DNA from: Tenodera sinensis
Lineage: Eukaryota; Arthropoda; Insecta; Mantodea; Mantidae
Reading direction: 5' to 3'
Length of the DNA: 64,000 bases
Assembly: GCA_030765045.1 (NCBI GenBank)
Contig: CM060962.1
Span: 147,608,525 to 147,672,524, forward strand
The stretch's first letter is position 1. Each line of letters begins with the position of its first letter. Position numbers and translations under genes: made by a program. The notes beneath the pieces were generated by a model, which was given only the letters and a program-made list of their open reading frames with translations, ran no database searches and was not told the DNA's origin. Below are positions 45,813-59,306 of this stretch, one piece after another.

Positions 45813-46969
45813 TACACTACTGTGTAGTGAACACAAAAATAACAACATTAACTATAACTGCAAATACTGCCCTAAAAGAATTCAAGACAAAATCACACAA
45901 ACATGACCAGTACCTCCACAGATTAATTAATGTGGCATCTAAGCAGAATTTTGTTTTAAAATCTATCGGTTGGCCTCTCTGCAGCGGGTTCGTAAACAAG
46001 AGCTTCTGTAGCAACATAACAGATGCAATAACACCAACTATGGCCGTATCTTTACCATGGTTATATGTTACGAACAATTGGCAGCACTAATGTAACCTAA
46101 CGGATGGAATATCACCATATATAACCAGACTGTGCCATAAGGGGTGTAAAATGTCTACGTTTTTTTTGGGGGGTAATTTAATAAGCTGTGCCTACTGTAG
46201 CACTTACGTCTTAACTTTGTTATTATGTTATAACACATTAGTGTAATTTTAAGTTTCTTTTGGTGTTTTATCTTCATTAGTAACATGGCTCAAGCATGTA
46301 TAAGTTGTATAACAAGTTTGTTATACAAACTAGCAAGTGCTGTGGTTTATACCAGAATTTATTTAACCTATTTAACATTTATTGATGTGAATGTACAACT
46401 CCATTATGAATGTAGGTATGTTTTTAATTGGTCATAACCTTAGTCACTTTCCTTTTGCATAGATTGGCCATTTTGTTTTCACTCATTTTTAAAGTGGATC
46501 TATTAGATAGGTTCAACAGGAGTTCTTGGAACAAGCGTATACTGAAAAAAATGTTTATGTAGAGACCTGAAGTTCTCAGTGTAAGAGTACAATGTTTTTG
46601 GAATGGGTTCATATCATGAATACCTTTTACCCCTTAAATCACTTATTCACTGAGTTAAGCCGTCTCCTGTCTATATGTGAAGTATAGTGTGAACAATCAA
46701 GATAGGCTCAAGGCACATCTGTTTGTTAGTGGGTTGCATAAATTTGAAAGAAAACTAGGGACAGGTGATTCACCTGATATACTGGCCTTGGTATTGCATA
46801 CTCTTTCCTAAACATTGTGAAAAACAATCAAATGGTGGTAGCACTTTAAAAATGATAAAGTGCTGAAAAATTCAGACCAATAAAAGTGAATATCTTGGAA
46901 ATAAATAGTGGCATGCAAAAGTTGTTTTAAGTGAATTCTGTGTCTTAAGAGATCTACATATTTTGTGTA
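45813..46969. other. Intronic stretch without recognised gene
   Basis: A 118-codon plus-strand frame (45737-46090) overlaps the piggyBac-like end and resembles no family. Otherwise nothing seen. Confidence 0.4.
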
Positions 46970-47520
46970 GTACATTTTTACTTTCTCTACTGTAAGTAGG
47001 GGAAGTATTGTATTCCACCCAAAAATTCTATGTCGAGATTTCACCGGAAATATATGTTTTGAGACCACCTGAATCAAAAAAAAAAAAAAAAAAAGTATTT
47101 TTAGAAAAAGGTCCGTGTGTGTGTGTGTGTGTGTGTGTGTATCAGTGTGTCAGTCTGTGGACAGCATAACTCAAAAACGAAAAGTAGGTTAAAAACCAAA
47201 GTTAGTATTTAAATTTACTGTCTTTCAAGGATGCAACACAAAGATTTTGAAGAAAATAGCCCCACCCTAAACTACCCTTTACATGGAAAATTTTTCAACA
47301 ATTTTTATTTTCTTGAAAATGACTAACGATTTTTATTAAAATGTCATATGTTTGAGATATTTTTATGACAAATGAAATGTATATCTTGAATTTCCTGGCT
47401 ATAGCCCCTGTAGGCATATTTACTCTGGACGACTTTTGCATAACTGGTAAACCGTTAGATATAGACAAAATCATACTACACAAAAAAATGTAGATCTTGC
47501 TAAAATACACAATTTATGTC
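46970..47520 (-). repeat. Mariner-derived dispersed repeat
   Basis: On the minus strand this region matches, in order, segments of 39165-39540 (cttgaaaatgac/ttaataaaaat, gagttatgctgtccacagac, gatccaggt...-like gattcaggtggtctcaaaac, gaatttttgggtggaatacaat) and then gtagagaaagtaaaaatg as at 40797. A shorter relative is at about 24415-24500. It contains a 20-A run and a (GT)13 microsatellite at 47115-47140. Confidence 0.6.
47115..47140 (+). repeat. (GT)n microsatellite
   Basis: Thirteen GT units followed by atcagtgtgtcagtctgtgg. Confidence 0.95.
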
Positions 47521-48691
47521 TAAATAAATTTTCTTGTTGGGTGAACCATTTCAGAGACATTCCTTGTTATGTTTGTGAGTTTCAGAAAACTTGAAACGTT
47601 CATCTTTTTATATGTGAAGTGTGCAAAGAGAACGGAATCTCAAAGCTTTAAAAGATTTGACTATCGCTCACAGCCTACTGTATTCTAATATCCTCCTTGC
47701 ACCTACAAGGAAGTAAGCAATAAGATAATTTGTACAAAGGTTTATCTCAACTAACATGAAGATATAGCAATAAGAGTTTGTAAGAATGGTTAGTACAAGA
47801 GTAGAGAAAGTCGTGTGAGTGCAGCACATCAGATTTTTGTCTCTTAAGGTTTACCCATTATACAAAGCTTCCAACTTCAGAGGCTATTCCCAGAAAATTT
47901 AGCATATACATTTTATTTGTTATGTAAATAACTTAAACATGTAGTATTTTAATTAAAAATATTGACAAGTTTTCCATTGCACGTGCCCTGGTAGAACACT
48001 TAGTGGCACAGGACCCAGTAGGCCCTCGCTATGTTTTTCTGCTTATATGCTTGCATTTAATACTTTTAATTGTTTTTTTCCTTCATTTCCATGTTTAGCT
48101 TGATTTAGCTTAAATATACATTAAATATAATTAGCGTTGTGTTACTATAGGAATTTTCACATCATGAAGGCCCAACGGGCTCTTATGGACCATGCTTTTC
48201 TTATGGAACTATCAAGTGTGGCCATTGCCAAATGTGCATGTTTTCAAATGCCATTAAGATAAAGTATGAACATGTATTTCGGTGTGAAATGTGTCAAAGA
48301 ATACTATGGTATGCACGATAAACCTTTTATATAATTATACATTTTTTAAAATAATAAAATGTAAAATTTTTTTGAATGCAGATTTTTCTAACATATTTCT
48401 CACTCTGAACGTCTAAACATGGTCTTAAACCGAAATAATTGCAACGAAAAAAAAATCTGGATTATTCACTTGCTTTTATGGGCCACATTGGTATTTAGAT
48501 TATATCAGTATGTCTAAACATATTTTTTTAAAAAATAAAGTTTAAAATAAAGTGTTAGGATTCTTTGTTTATACAGAAATGTCGTTTCTGGCTAATTCTC
48601 GTTCTACAAGTCTGCGTAAAAAACTTCCAGCGACAAAGTTGTTAAGGAAATAACAAAATTATTTTTATATACATATAGAACATCTTCAGTA
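47521..48691. other. Intronic stretch without feature
   Basis: AT-rich, no gene recognised, up to the target site of the 6.2-kb LINE. Confidence 0.45.
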
Positions 48692-49776
48692 CCAAGTCAT
48701 CCACCCCCCAGGGGGACCTACTACGGTAGGTCCGGGTTTGACGCAGCTGGGGCCCTGAGCCACTCATCACCATCATCATCATCATCCCCTCACCTCCATC
48801 GGGTCTAGCCACATTTTTTTCATTCACTTAGTTGTAGTGTCTTATAGGTCTTATGGTTTTATGTAGGTTAAATTTTAGAGTTATAACTCCTGTCTCACCA
48901 ACAGGGTTCTATCCTGTCTCCGTGGCTCCTGTCCCACAGTTTCGGCACAGCTTCCAACTTGTGTGCTCTTTGGAGGCTCAGGCGTGAAGGTTGAGTGGAC
49001 CCTCCTCACTACCCCTTTTGTGCGACACTAGGTGCGGAGCCGTTCCATTGTTATGTACATCCATGTAGCTCCTTAGGGGCCGGGTCACCATGGGTATCTC
49101 GGCGGCCGTGCTGCCCATGGGCGTCGCGAAACGGGTGCAAGGGGGGGCCGCGGGCCCCCCTTGGAAGTTGGTGAACTCATTGTGCAGCCAGTTACTGACT
49201 ATTAAACTATTATTTTAATTTTGATGTAAAGAACAATTTTTATTTAGCACAAATTAATACGTTTATCTGCAACAAATATTATAAATTTTGACAATAAAAT
49301 AATGATTTAATATTATTTGATTGCAAATTTCCAACATGTGGCCCCCCCCCCTGGAAAAAAATCTACCGACACTCATGGTGCTGCCGCTGGGGTGTACAGG
49401 GGGACCCGACATGTTACCGCTGTCTGGGGCCCGATGTAATCAACCACAAGTCCCCTCAATCCACGCTGACTCCGTTGAGGCAGCGTGGCATAGAGTGGGG
49501 AGCCACAGGCGGTTATTCCTGTGGTAGGGGCATAAAGTCGGGCCTGCCTTTGGTGGAAATGTCGCATACCGGTAAGTAGTGACAGGCGGAGGGTAACATT
49601 TTCTGACGTACTCTTTGAGATCGGGTCTGAAGCGGGTGTCTTTTTCTTTTATCCCCCGGATGGCAGGCTGACGCCGACGGTCCGGAAGGGGGGCCCTTTC
49701 ATAGTGTCTCCTCTGCGCTCCACCCCTTCAACTCCACGTTTTTTTGGTTATGTGGCTTATCAGTGAACAAAAGACC

Positions 49777-50884
49777 ATGTCGACTATTAGTCAATTTTAT
49801 ATTAAGAAGGAGCTGGACAGGATCTGTGGTCCAGTAAAAAATGCCACCTGGTGTATAGACGGTAGCTTATTAATCGAGGTTGCTCAAGACACCGATACTT
49901 CGAAACTGCTACAAGCCCGTCTGCTTGGTTCATACCCTGTCAAGGTCGAAAAACAAAAGACCCTGAATACCTGTCGTGGCGTGGTTTACGCCCGAAGTTT
50001 GGACGGCCTCTCTAATGAGGAGATCGCTAAATGCCTGGGGGGACTAAGGTGTAACTGCTGCGTTTCGCTTAATAGGGAAGAGAGATATCCAACCATTCGA
50101 ATTACGTACGGTTTTCCTCACATTCGAACGTACCACCCTACCGCAATACATCTTCTGTGGGTACGAACGCGCCACCGTACATCCCTATGTGCCCAACCCC
50201 ATGCGATGTTTTCGTTGCCAGAAGTTCGGGCACACGCAGCAGCGTTGTTCCGGTTCGCCCAACTGTCCCCGATGTGGACGTACTGTTCACGACGGCTCCC
50301 TGTGCGTCCAGGACCCCACCTGTGTCGACTGTGGAGGTGCCCACCCGTCGAACTCACGCGATTGCCCCCGCTTCTTAGAGGAGAAGGCAATTCAGGAGCT
50401 TCGGGTGAAGGAAAACCTGACATTTATAGATGCGAGAAAGTGATACCAGGAGCTTCATCCCACCACCAGTTTGAAGTTTTCTGCAGCTGCTCTCCAGGTT
50501 ATTCCGAAGCTGGACGCCGTCGTACAGACTTGCCCAGGTTTGCCCTCTCGTGTTTCGGTGGGAGTGCAGACCAACTCGTCTGCCGCACATGTTTCTCCAC
50601 CGCTAGTGGTTCGCCCACCGACAACATTCTCTGCCGTCCAGACCCCAGCACCGCAGCCGTCCCAGAGTACTACTGCCTCTGTGACGTCTGAAGAACGACA
50701 CCGATCAAGGCACAAACCTCGAGCGAGTAGCCGTACGTCCTCTGTGAAAACCCGGCCTCGCTCTGCGAGCCGCAGAGGATCTTCAGACTCCCGAACATCG
50801 GAGGAGTCGCCAGAGAACGGAGAACCTCGTATTACCGGTCCAAAACGCGCGAAGTTCAAAAAGAAAATCAAGATTAGCCATTAA
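49777..50884 (+). pseudogene. LINE ORF1 (Gag-like, three zinc knuckles)
   Basis: Starts MSTISQFYIKKELDRICG. The first 110 or so residues (CIDGSLLIEVAQ, TLNTCRGVVYARSLDGLS) look like the RNA-binding N-domain of LOA/Jockey-type ORF1 proteins. After a frame change near 50080-50185 come CFRCQKFGHTQQRC and CPRCGRTVHDGSLC, both C-x2-C-x4-H-x4-C, and CVDCGGAHPSNSRDC. A single TGA at 50441-50443 interrupts the frame, which then continues to a Ser/Arg/Lys-rich tail ending at 50884. The protein coats LINE RNA. Twelve bases separate it from the ORF2 start, so reinitiation is the likely translation mode. Confidence 0.85.
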
Positions 50885-50896
50885 TTCTACTTCAGC

Positions 50897-53800
50897 ATGA
50901 AAATAATCCAGTGGAATATTAATGGGTTCCGGGCCAGGGCTCCGGCCATACAGCATTTAGTTTTTCAACGGTCGCCCTCCATACTCTGTCTACAAGAAAC
51001 TTATCTGCAGCATCATCACAGTTTACATCTACGTGATTTTACGGCATTTAGACACGACTCTGCACCTGATCGGCGAGCAAGCGGTGGTGTTGCTATCTTG
51101 GTGGCGCATAATATATCTGCCGCCAGCATACCGCTTAACACGCCGTTTCAAGCTGTAGCGGTACGTGTACAGCTGCAGGGCCTATGTTTCACTATTTGCA
51201 ATGTCTATCTGCCCCCAAACAGTATCGTACAAGAACACGATCTTAGGGCTCTTTTGGCTCAGATTTCCCCACCGCTCCTCTTTCTAGGGGATCTGAATGC
51301 CAAAAACACTTAATGGGGCTCCGACACTGACGATTGTCGTGGGTGCCTTATAGCAGACGTGTGTGATATGTCCGGCTTGTATTTGCTAAACACTGGGGCC
51401 CCTACATTCTTATCCTCCACTTACGGCACACTTTCAACCCTAGACGTTGCTTTCTGTAGCCCGACATTAGCTCCGCTGGTCGGTGCTCTCCGACCTATTT
51501 GGCAGTGATCATTGCCCCATTAATATTCACCTCTACTATACACATACTGTGCGAACACTACATCCTCACTGGATTATTTCCAAGGCTGATTGGGGGAAAT
51601 TTCGCTCCCTCATTCACCTTAGCGACCATGGTTATACCAATATTGATGAAATGGTGGAATATTTTACATGTTCTATCTTGCTCGCAGCAGATTCTAGCAT
51701 TCCTCGAAGTCCTTCGTCGCCACGGCACGCTCCTGTACCCTGGTGGTCCGGGGAATGCTATTTGGCTATCAAAGCACGCAAATGTGCTCTGAGGCTTTTT
51801 AGTGTACACCCTACCGAAGAGAATATTATCGCTTTTAAACGTTCTCGTGCCAGGGCACGTTTCGTGCTTCGCAGTGCAAAACGCAGATCCTGGGAAACCT
51901 ACACATCTTCCCTATCACGTCACACTTCGACACAAAGGGGTTGAACTGCTGTTCGGCGCATGTACGGCAAGTATAGCCGGACAACCATTCCCGGTCTTGC
52001 CGCGCAGGGCTCCATTTATACCTCTGAGCAGGCCATCGCTGACGCCCTTGCCGACTCGTTTGCTGCTGATAGCCAAACCCAAAGTTACAATACTGCCTTT
52101 CTACCGATTAAGGTATCTACGGAGCGGATAGTCCTCGATTTTAACAGCGACTGTAGTGAACCGTACAACGCCCCTTTTACATAAGCGGAGCTGGCGCATG
52201 CTTTGTCTCTCGCCAAGGACTCCTCTCCTGGTCCTGATGATATCCATCGCCAGATGCTGCTTCATCTTCCACATAAGGCTCTCCTTCCTGCCGGGCATTT
52301 ACAACCGTATTTGGCTTCAGCAGATTTTCCCGTCTTCCTGGCGCGAGGGTATTGTCATCCCCATCCCTCGGCCCGGAAAAGACCGAACACTTTCCTCTAG
52401 CTACCGTCCTATTTGCCTAACGATTGTCGTTTGTAAGACCTACGAACGTATGATAAACACTCGCTTAGAGTGGTGGCTAGAGAAGAATAACCTGTTGAAT
52501 AATGTTCAGTGCGGTTTTCGTCGCCATCGTTCGAGCATCGACAATCTGGCACACATGGAAGCCTACATACAAAATGCCTTTCTTCTGAAGCAGCATGTCG
52601 TGGGTGTCTTCTTCGATCTGCAGAAGGCCTACGACACCACCTGGCGCTATGGTATCTTGCGCACTCTGCCCGGGTACGGTTTACGAAGTCATTTAGCGAT
52701 CCTCCTTTAAAATTTTTTAAAACTACGCCGTTTTCGTGTCCGCATTGGCAATACACTATCTCACGAGAGGATCCAGGAGAATGGTGTACCCCAGGGATCG
52801 ATTCTCAGCGTCACGCTGTTTGCCGTTGCCATTAACGGCATCGCTAGCGTTGTTCGTGGCGGAATACCGATGTCACTATACATTGACGACTTTGCCATCT
52901 ACTACCGCTCGTATAATCTGGAGCACATCGAGCGTCAACTGCAGCTGACCATAACGTCCATCGCCGAGTGGTCACTTCGTACCGGCTTTCAGTTTTCCCC
53001 CACGAAAACACAGTGTATGCACTTTCATCGACTTCGTGGTGTACACCCTCCACCCGATCTTAATCTGCGTGGCACACGTCTACCGTTTGTTCCGCACCCT
53101 AAGTTCCTGGGCCTTCACCTCGACAGCACACTCAAATGGGAGCGCCATATTCGCCAGCTTCGTGCTTCCTGCGATCGTTCACTTCGTGTACTCAGGGTTT
53201 TATCTGGGCCATCTTGGGGTGGCGATCGCACAGTTATATTGAGGTTGTATCGCTCACTGGTCCGGTCCAAATTAGATTACGGCTGTTTTATTTATGGCGC
53301 GCCGTCCGCCTCTAAACTTCGCCTTTTAAACACCGTACATCATGCTGGTATCCGTCTTGCAACTGGGACTTTCCGCACTAGTCGAGTCGAGTGTCTCTAT
53401 GCTGATTTTCGGGAGCCTCCACTTTCGGTACGTCTCTCGTTTATGCTGTGCTCTTATGTACCAAGTTTAGCGGCTCACCCAGGTCATACTTCTTTTAACC
53501 CTGTTCTGCGTCCGGAACTGATTCACCGTTATATGCAGAATAGCACCATCTCTCGCCCAAGCGGTATTCGGTTTCGTGAATTGCTCGCCGCGCATGACCT
53601 CCGAATGCCTGCCGTGGAGCGTTTTACTCTTGGCCGCTATCCTCCTTGGGAACTCCAACGTACCCGTTTCGATCTAGAGCTTTCTCGCTGTGCCAAGGTA
53701 GCCACCCCTCAATCGGTGTTTCGTCAACTGTTCGCCGAAACCCTGGGACGTTACCGGAATTACATTCCGGTATTTACTTATGGATCCCAGGTGAGGGGTA

Positions 53801-54573
53801 CTACAGGATGTAGTTTTGTGTATAACGGTGCGGTTCACCAGTGCCGTCTTCCGGACAATAGCTCCGTTTTTACTGCCGAGCTTTTTGCCATATTTTATTT
53901 CATACTGTTTATATCCGGTTCAGTCCCTGGAAGCTTTATAGTCTGTTGTGGCACTCTTAGCGCTCTTCAGGCGCTGCAACGGTTTATCGGCAGCTCGGCA
54001 TTGCTTATTAAAATTCAGACACTCATATCTCAGTTGCTTTCACGCGGATACTAGCTCGTTTTTACCTGGACCCCAGGTCACGTGGGAATTCCTGGCAACG
54101 AGGAGGCGGTTGTGGCCGCCAAATCCGCATGCCGGCTGCCGGAATTCTCAACCCGTACTGTGCCTTATACAGATGTGCGACGGTACTTCCATCGGCATCT
54201 TCTAGCTGTATGGCAGCAGCCATGGGAAAAGTTGACTGGCACTCAATTGCGGACGATTAAGGACAGCGTACAACCCTGGGCGACGTCCTGTAGGGATTCC
54301 AGGGGGGAAGAAGTTATTCTCACCCGCCTGAGGATAGGTCACACGCAAGCCACTCACGGACACCTGCTGCGTGGGGACGAAGAGCCTGTATGTCCGAGGT
54401 GCGGCGCCCAACTTTCTGTGGCTCATGTCCTCGTAGATTGTCCGCAATACGATCGTGGGCGCCAGTCCATTTGCCTGGGGCATACAATTGGTTCTCTTTT
54501 GGGCTACGATCCAGATTTTGTCTCTAAGGTCCTGTGTTTCGTTGCCCATATTGGGTTTGCTAAACAAGTCTGA
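50897..54573 (+). pseudogene. LINE ORF2: endonuclease, RT, RNase H, zinc finger
   Basis: The endonuclease starts IIQWNINGFRARAPAI, with LQETYL, NVYLPP, GDLNAKNT and, after a stop at 51310 and a frame change near 51490, GSDHCPI. RT begins near 52190 (LAKDSSPGPDDIH, then a frame change to SYRPICL, CGFRRHRSSIDNL). It has motif A FFDLQKAYDTTW near 52615, GVPQGSILS near 52785 and YIDDFAIYY near 52880. RNase H near 53770 reads VFTYGSQ where the family has TDGS, so the first catalytic Asp is Tyr; FTAELFAI and WTPGHVGIPGNEEA follow. A C-terminal CPRCGAQLSVAHVLVDC knuckle precedes the stop at 54573. From 52156 on, one frame runs with only two stops (52708 and 54052). Confidence 0.88.
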
Positions 54574-54712
54574 CTTGTATTCACGTTTTACGCAGTTTTT
54601 AACTTTTCAGATTTCCTTTATGGTATTTTAAACTACTTTGTTTTTTATGAAGTCAGACTTGTTGATTCATTTTAGAGTTTTAGACGTGAGAGTTTTGTAG
54701 ATCTAGCGTGGG

Positions 54713-54740
54713 TTTTTTTTTTTTTTTTTTTTTTTTTTTT
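54713..54740 (+). repeat. Poly-T run in LINE 3' UTR
   Basis: About 28 T between gtttttt and ccttcc, inside the 3' untranslated region. Confidence 0.9.
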
Positions 54741-54924
54741 CCTTCCTTCTCTCAGGTATTTCACCTTTCTTATCCTGGACATTTTCTTTTCATTGTCTAG
54801 CATTTTAGTCTTATTTTAATATTTCACTTGAGTTTTAGCTTTTAGTTTTTGTTTTACTACGGGCCCAAATGACCTTGTCGATGGGCCCTTAAATTTAACA
54901 CTCCACTCCACTCCAAGTCATCCA

Positions 54925-55223
54925 TGAGTTACCATTTAAAGGCAAATGTTTGCAGTGCACAAGGCACACTGTCAACAACACGTTCTCCTGTCTTGCAGAT
55001 GATGGAAACCAGATGTGGTGTGACAGTTGAAGGGTCAATAAGGGATTGTACTTCAGTGAAGGTTTTCAATAGGTTTCGGGAATTTGATATGTGAGCGAGT
55101 TTTATAAGTTCTCTAGTAATCATGTGTATTGCAGTTAAGTGGTCAGTGCACAATGGATCACAGAAAAAAGGGCGAAATTATTAAAAGTGGCAAGTGAAAA
55201 ACAATTCTTAGGTGTTTGATATC
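54925..55223. other. Short spacer
   Basis: No feature seen between the LINE and the microsatellite. Confidence 0.5.
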
Positions 55224-55399
55224 AACAATAATAATATAACTAATAACACTAATACTAATAATGATATTGATACTAACAACAATAATAACACTAATATAAT
55301 AATGCTAAAACTAAGAATAATACTACTAACAGTAATAATAACAATAACAATAGCAGTAATATTAATTCTAATATCACTGATAATACTAATACTCATAAT

Positions 55400-55468
<69 letters not shown>

Positions 55469-55469
55469 T
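55224..55469. repeat. AAT-rich compound microsatellite
   Basis: Irregular AAT/ACT/AAC triplets grading into pure (AAT)n from about 55400. Long open Ile or Asn frames over it are artefacts. Confidence 0.95.
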
Positions 55470-56559
55470 AGTAATAACAATTTATAACAAAACTATTGTG
55501 AGCAAAAGTGCAGTAATGGCAGTGGCACAACATACGTGGCAATGCCGTGCTGATTCTCCATAAGAGCCATTGTGCCTTCATGATGTGAAAACCCCTATAG
55601 ATTGATCAAAGATAAATAAAGCGTAGTATGAGTGCCGTATACGTTATAATTTGTATTGCACTGCATGGAAAGCTAATAAAATGCGATGTTCAAGTACACA
55701 ACTTGTAATTTGAAATGTACTGTCAATAATATCTTTGACTAGCATATGATGTTACCAACAAAATATGTTATTATGACATAGGTTGCTTTCGTTCTCTTCT
55801 TTATGATCAGTTTCTGATTCTAAAGATCTCATTTTCAGTTCATCTTCAGCATTGGAATCATCTGGTTCATACAAATTGTCATACACAGACAAGATATTAT
55901 CACAAGGGAGATGATGCACTTCTTCCAAATTCTTGGAATTTTGTAAATCATACCGTTTACTCCTGTTAGTGAGAAGTAGTATCATAACTATAATGTTCGC
56001 AAAAGTTAAAGGCATATGGAGGTGGGGCATACTGCAGGCTCCAGCGAATCGTAAGCTTGCCCCTCTTACCAGCGTTGCCGAATGTGGTACACGCATCAAC
56101 GTGCTCTTATGTACAGAACCTCTGCCCCTACATGCACTACGCTTGGCAATAGCGTCCCACTTGAACACTGGCCAGCGTTCACATGCCTTTAACTTTTGCG
56201 AGCAGTATACTTGCAATGACAAAGCAATATTACACAACTAATGAAGAAAAACATATCTCAGCAATATGTAATGAGAGTGGGCGCACAGAGTTTGGTTGAC
56301 CTCTGCGACACAACTGCCGATTAGTTATTCTTGGGGCTTCTTTCACAGCCGGTTTTCATTTTGAATATCTCCCCTTCAGTGCTAGGATTAATACATAGTT
56401 TTAACCCACTCCTGGACACCAGTATTATGATTTTTCAGATTACAGTTTCTGTAACAGTCTATTGCTTACCACCACCACCTCCTTTATTTTTGAGCATTTT
56501 TACTCATTGAACTGTAGGTTTCATAAGAATGGTTTTTGCTACATTTTACTATTAAAAAC
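55470..56559. other. Intronic stretch with an unassigned 161-codon frame
   Basis: A minus-strand open frame 56237-55752 ends with an acidic segment (YEPDDSNAEDELKMRSLESE) but matches no family I can name. The same interval is also open on the plus strand (55933-56241). Probably chance or a decayed transposon. Confidence 0.35.
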
Positions 56560-56700
56560 ACACTCACATCCAGGTCTCAAAATTGCAGAGGATAGGAAAT
56601 GATACCATTTAAAGAAACATTCTCCACCTCATCTGGGAATCAAATCCAGGATCTCTGGGTTGAGAAATCAGAACACTGACCACTCAATACAAAGGCATTG
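56560..56700 (-). mobile_element. tRNA-derived SINE, minus strand
   Basis: Reversed, it shows tgagtggtcagtgttctgat (A-box area) and ggatttgattcccag (B-box), then ggtggagaatgtttcttt and cctatcctct as in the copy at 36200-36403. Boundaries approximate. Confidence 0.62.
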
Positions 56701-57480
56701 TGTTTCTTCCTTTCCATTTTTTATTCTTTTACTCCAGAATTAGCTAATGTTTTCACAACTTACAGAAGTGGACTCTATGCAATACCATGACCATAACAAC
56801 TTCTGTTATTGGTGCTCATCACTAAAGTTGGAGCCATGAACAAAGGTGGATGGGCAGTAAGCTACCTTACATAGAGAGAAACAAAGATAATACAGCGCTG
56901 TCTTTTTCATTCATTCGTGCTCGCTCTGCATCTTGACTCCTCTCTCAAGGGGCTTAGTGCCAAGGAATGCTGCTAACACACCACAACTTGAACTCAGGAA
57001 GGGGTAAGACTTGCTGATACTTATTGCTCGACAGGACATATAACTCAAATCAGTGTTATTGCACAAAACACACTTACCCAGCTTTGTTCATGCTCCAGAC
57101 TATTGCACCCTATCTCTTTTGTATTCTGCCCTGGATGTTCTGCTTTGATGGGTAGTGAATGACCAAACAGTTCTAGGATTCAGTCATACACCAAACATCA
57201 TCATAATCATTATCATTGTCGTTCGACTGATATGCTGTTAGCAACAGCAAAAGAGAAAGTGATACAGGGTAAGAACACTGAGAACTCATACTTTCAAGGC
57301 AACGCTATATACCAAATGTATCATAAATGCTTGTGTCATATACTTAGATACAGACAAACATTCCATTCCAAAAAGACATTGCACAAAGCTGCTCTTTTAG
57401 AACACAAAATACTGATCATTTTACTAAAATTGTACATTTTGCATTATTTATGTAAAAGCTCAACAATTTACAGAGAAACT
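56701..57480. other. Intronic stretch without feature
   Basis: No gene, RNA or repeat edge recognised. A short catcatcataatcattatcat run near 57200 is simple sequence. Confidence 0.45.
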
Positions 57481-58012
<532 letters not shown>

Positions 58013-58527
58013 ACAACCACACTTGCATAATAGTAAATGCAAAAAATAAATGTCATTATAAAAGAATTTTGCAGTTAGTTAAAAAGAGTTATGCTGATTT
58101 AACTTCTCTTCAAGCAATAAAACCAATGGAAAATCACATAGATAGCATATCACTGTATTATTAATAGCATACCTCATAATTACGGTTTTGATCAGACAAT
58201 TTTGCACCATCCATCGAGAAAATGTAGTTTATTAACTAAAATCTTATAATAATGTTCACAGCTCTATTTATATCATAAATTTTCATTCATTAGCTTAAAA
58301 CTATCACTGTTTCCAAATTTTCATAATTGAATGTTCTTAAAACTCCAATTTAATTGTGTCATGGAAAAAATAGACTTTTATCCATATGTTAAAGGTTAAG
58401 AAATGGTAGTTAATTAAAATTACTAGATCAATGTAATCAATGTAAAATGTTTATTAGACAAATATATGCATTGGTTGGAAACAGTTTTTGTTGTATATAT
58501 ATTTAGGTTTGTTGTTAAAATTTACAG
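58013..58527. other. End of the large CYFIP intron
   Basis: AT-rich, no feature until the splice acceptor at 58526-58527. Confidence 0.5.
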
Positions 58528-58675
58528 GGAATTATTTGGAGAAGGATTGAACTGGGCAGGCTGTACAATGATTGTTTTGTTGGGACAGCAAAGACGGTTT
58601 GAGGCTCTGGATTTCTGTTACCATATATTGCGAGTCCAACGAGTGGATGGAAAGGATGAAAATGTCAAGGGAATA
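58528..58675 (+). CDS. CYFIP: CYFIP/Sra-1 next exon (C-terminal region)
   Basis: Follows the acceptor gttaaaatttacag and ends at GTAAGT (58676). The first G completes the Glu codon split at 35716; then 49 codons read ELFGEGLNWAGCTMIVLLG, QQRRFEALDFCYHILRVQ and VDGKDENVKGI with no stop, and the exon closes in phase 0. Animal CYFIP proteins have the same block (FGDGL-WAG, IVLLGQQRRF, DFCYHLLKVQ, DGKDE) directly after FTVE. This is the last part of the CYFIP fold before roughly 60 C-terminal residues, which must lie beyond this window because none are seen to 64000. Codons show no disruption, so the gene is live by appearance. Confidence 0.95.
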
Positions 58676-59008
58676 GTAAGTAAATTTAAGGTTGTGTTAA
58701 TTTAGAATTGAAAGAGAAATAAATTAAAGATGCAGGATTGTGCTCATTCAATTTTTAAAAATAAATAATTAAAGATTGACTCAGTTACAAAGCATAACAG
58801 CTAAGAATAAAAGTTGGGATTGCTGGTAATCAATACAGCATTTTATTTATTACTATTATCATTATTTTATGCATATTGTTCTGTGTGGTAAGCTGTTTGA
58901 TTTTCTTCCGACATATTTTCAGTCATTTACCCTGCTTAGACTCCTCCTCCAGAAGCCATACAGTAAAATCCTAATTGCTTGTTGTTAAAGCAGAGAGGAA
59001 AAAAAAAG
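58676..59008. other. Start of following CYFIP intron
   Basis: AT-rich intronic sequence up to the LINE tail; this intron is at least 5.3 kb long. Confidence 0.7.
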
Positions 59009-59306
59009 TAATAATAATAATAATAAATAATAGATTTTATTGTCATTAGGCCTGTTACAGCAATAGACATCAGTGTAGTTTACATGTTTGTATATAACAA
59101 ATAGATTCTAGCAAAATTATATATACATACATATGTACAAATATCATTTATAAGAATAATGCTACCAATATTCGCTATGACCTTACTATATGTTACTTTT
59201 AATGCATTCAGTTGTCTTATAGACACAAGTATGGAGCATATATGGATATATCCATTAGTTGAGTAGCAATGTACATTTCAAAGATAAGATACAATGACAG
59301 TGATAT

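Larger units (their letters stand above)
48704..54912 (+). mobile_element. Near full-length LINE with RNase H (LOA/I-like)
   Basis: CCAAGTCATCCA flanks the element exactly (48692-48703 and 54913-54924), a 12-bp duplication from target-primed reverse transcription. About 1 kb of GC-rich 5' UTR (containing a run of catcat units near 48770) precedes ORF1 and ORF2. The 3' UTR ends with cactccactccactcca. The element is much richer in G+C than its surroundings. Because both ends and the duplication are intact, this was a full-length insertion. The coding frames carry a handful of stops and frameshifts. Confidence 0.92.

Noticed and set aside
50118..50423. Minus-strand frames within the GC-rich LINE
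   Set aside because: GC-rich DNA gives long chance frames; the sense strand has clear zinc-knuckle coding.
55752..56237. 161-codon minus-strand open frame with acidic end
   Set aside because: No recognised family, also open on the other strand, no splice or start context. Kept only as a note in the spacer entry.
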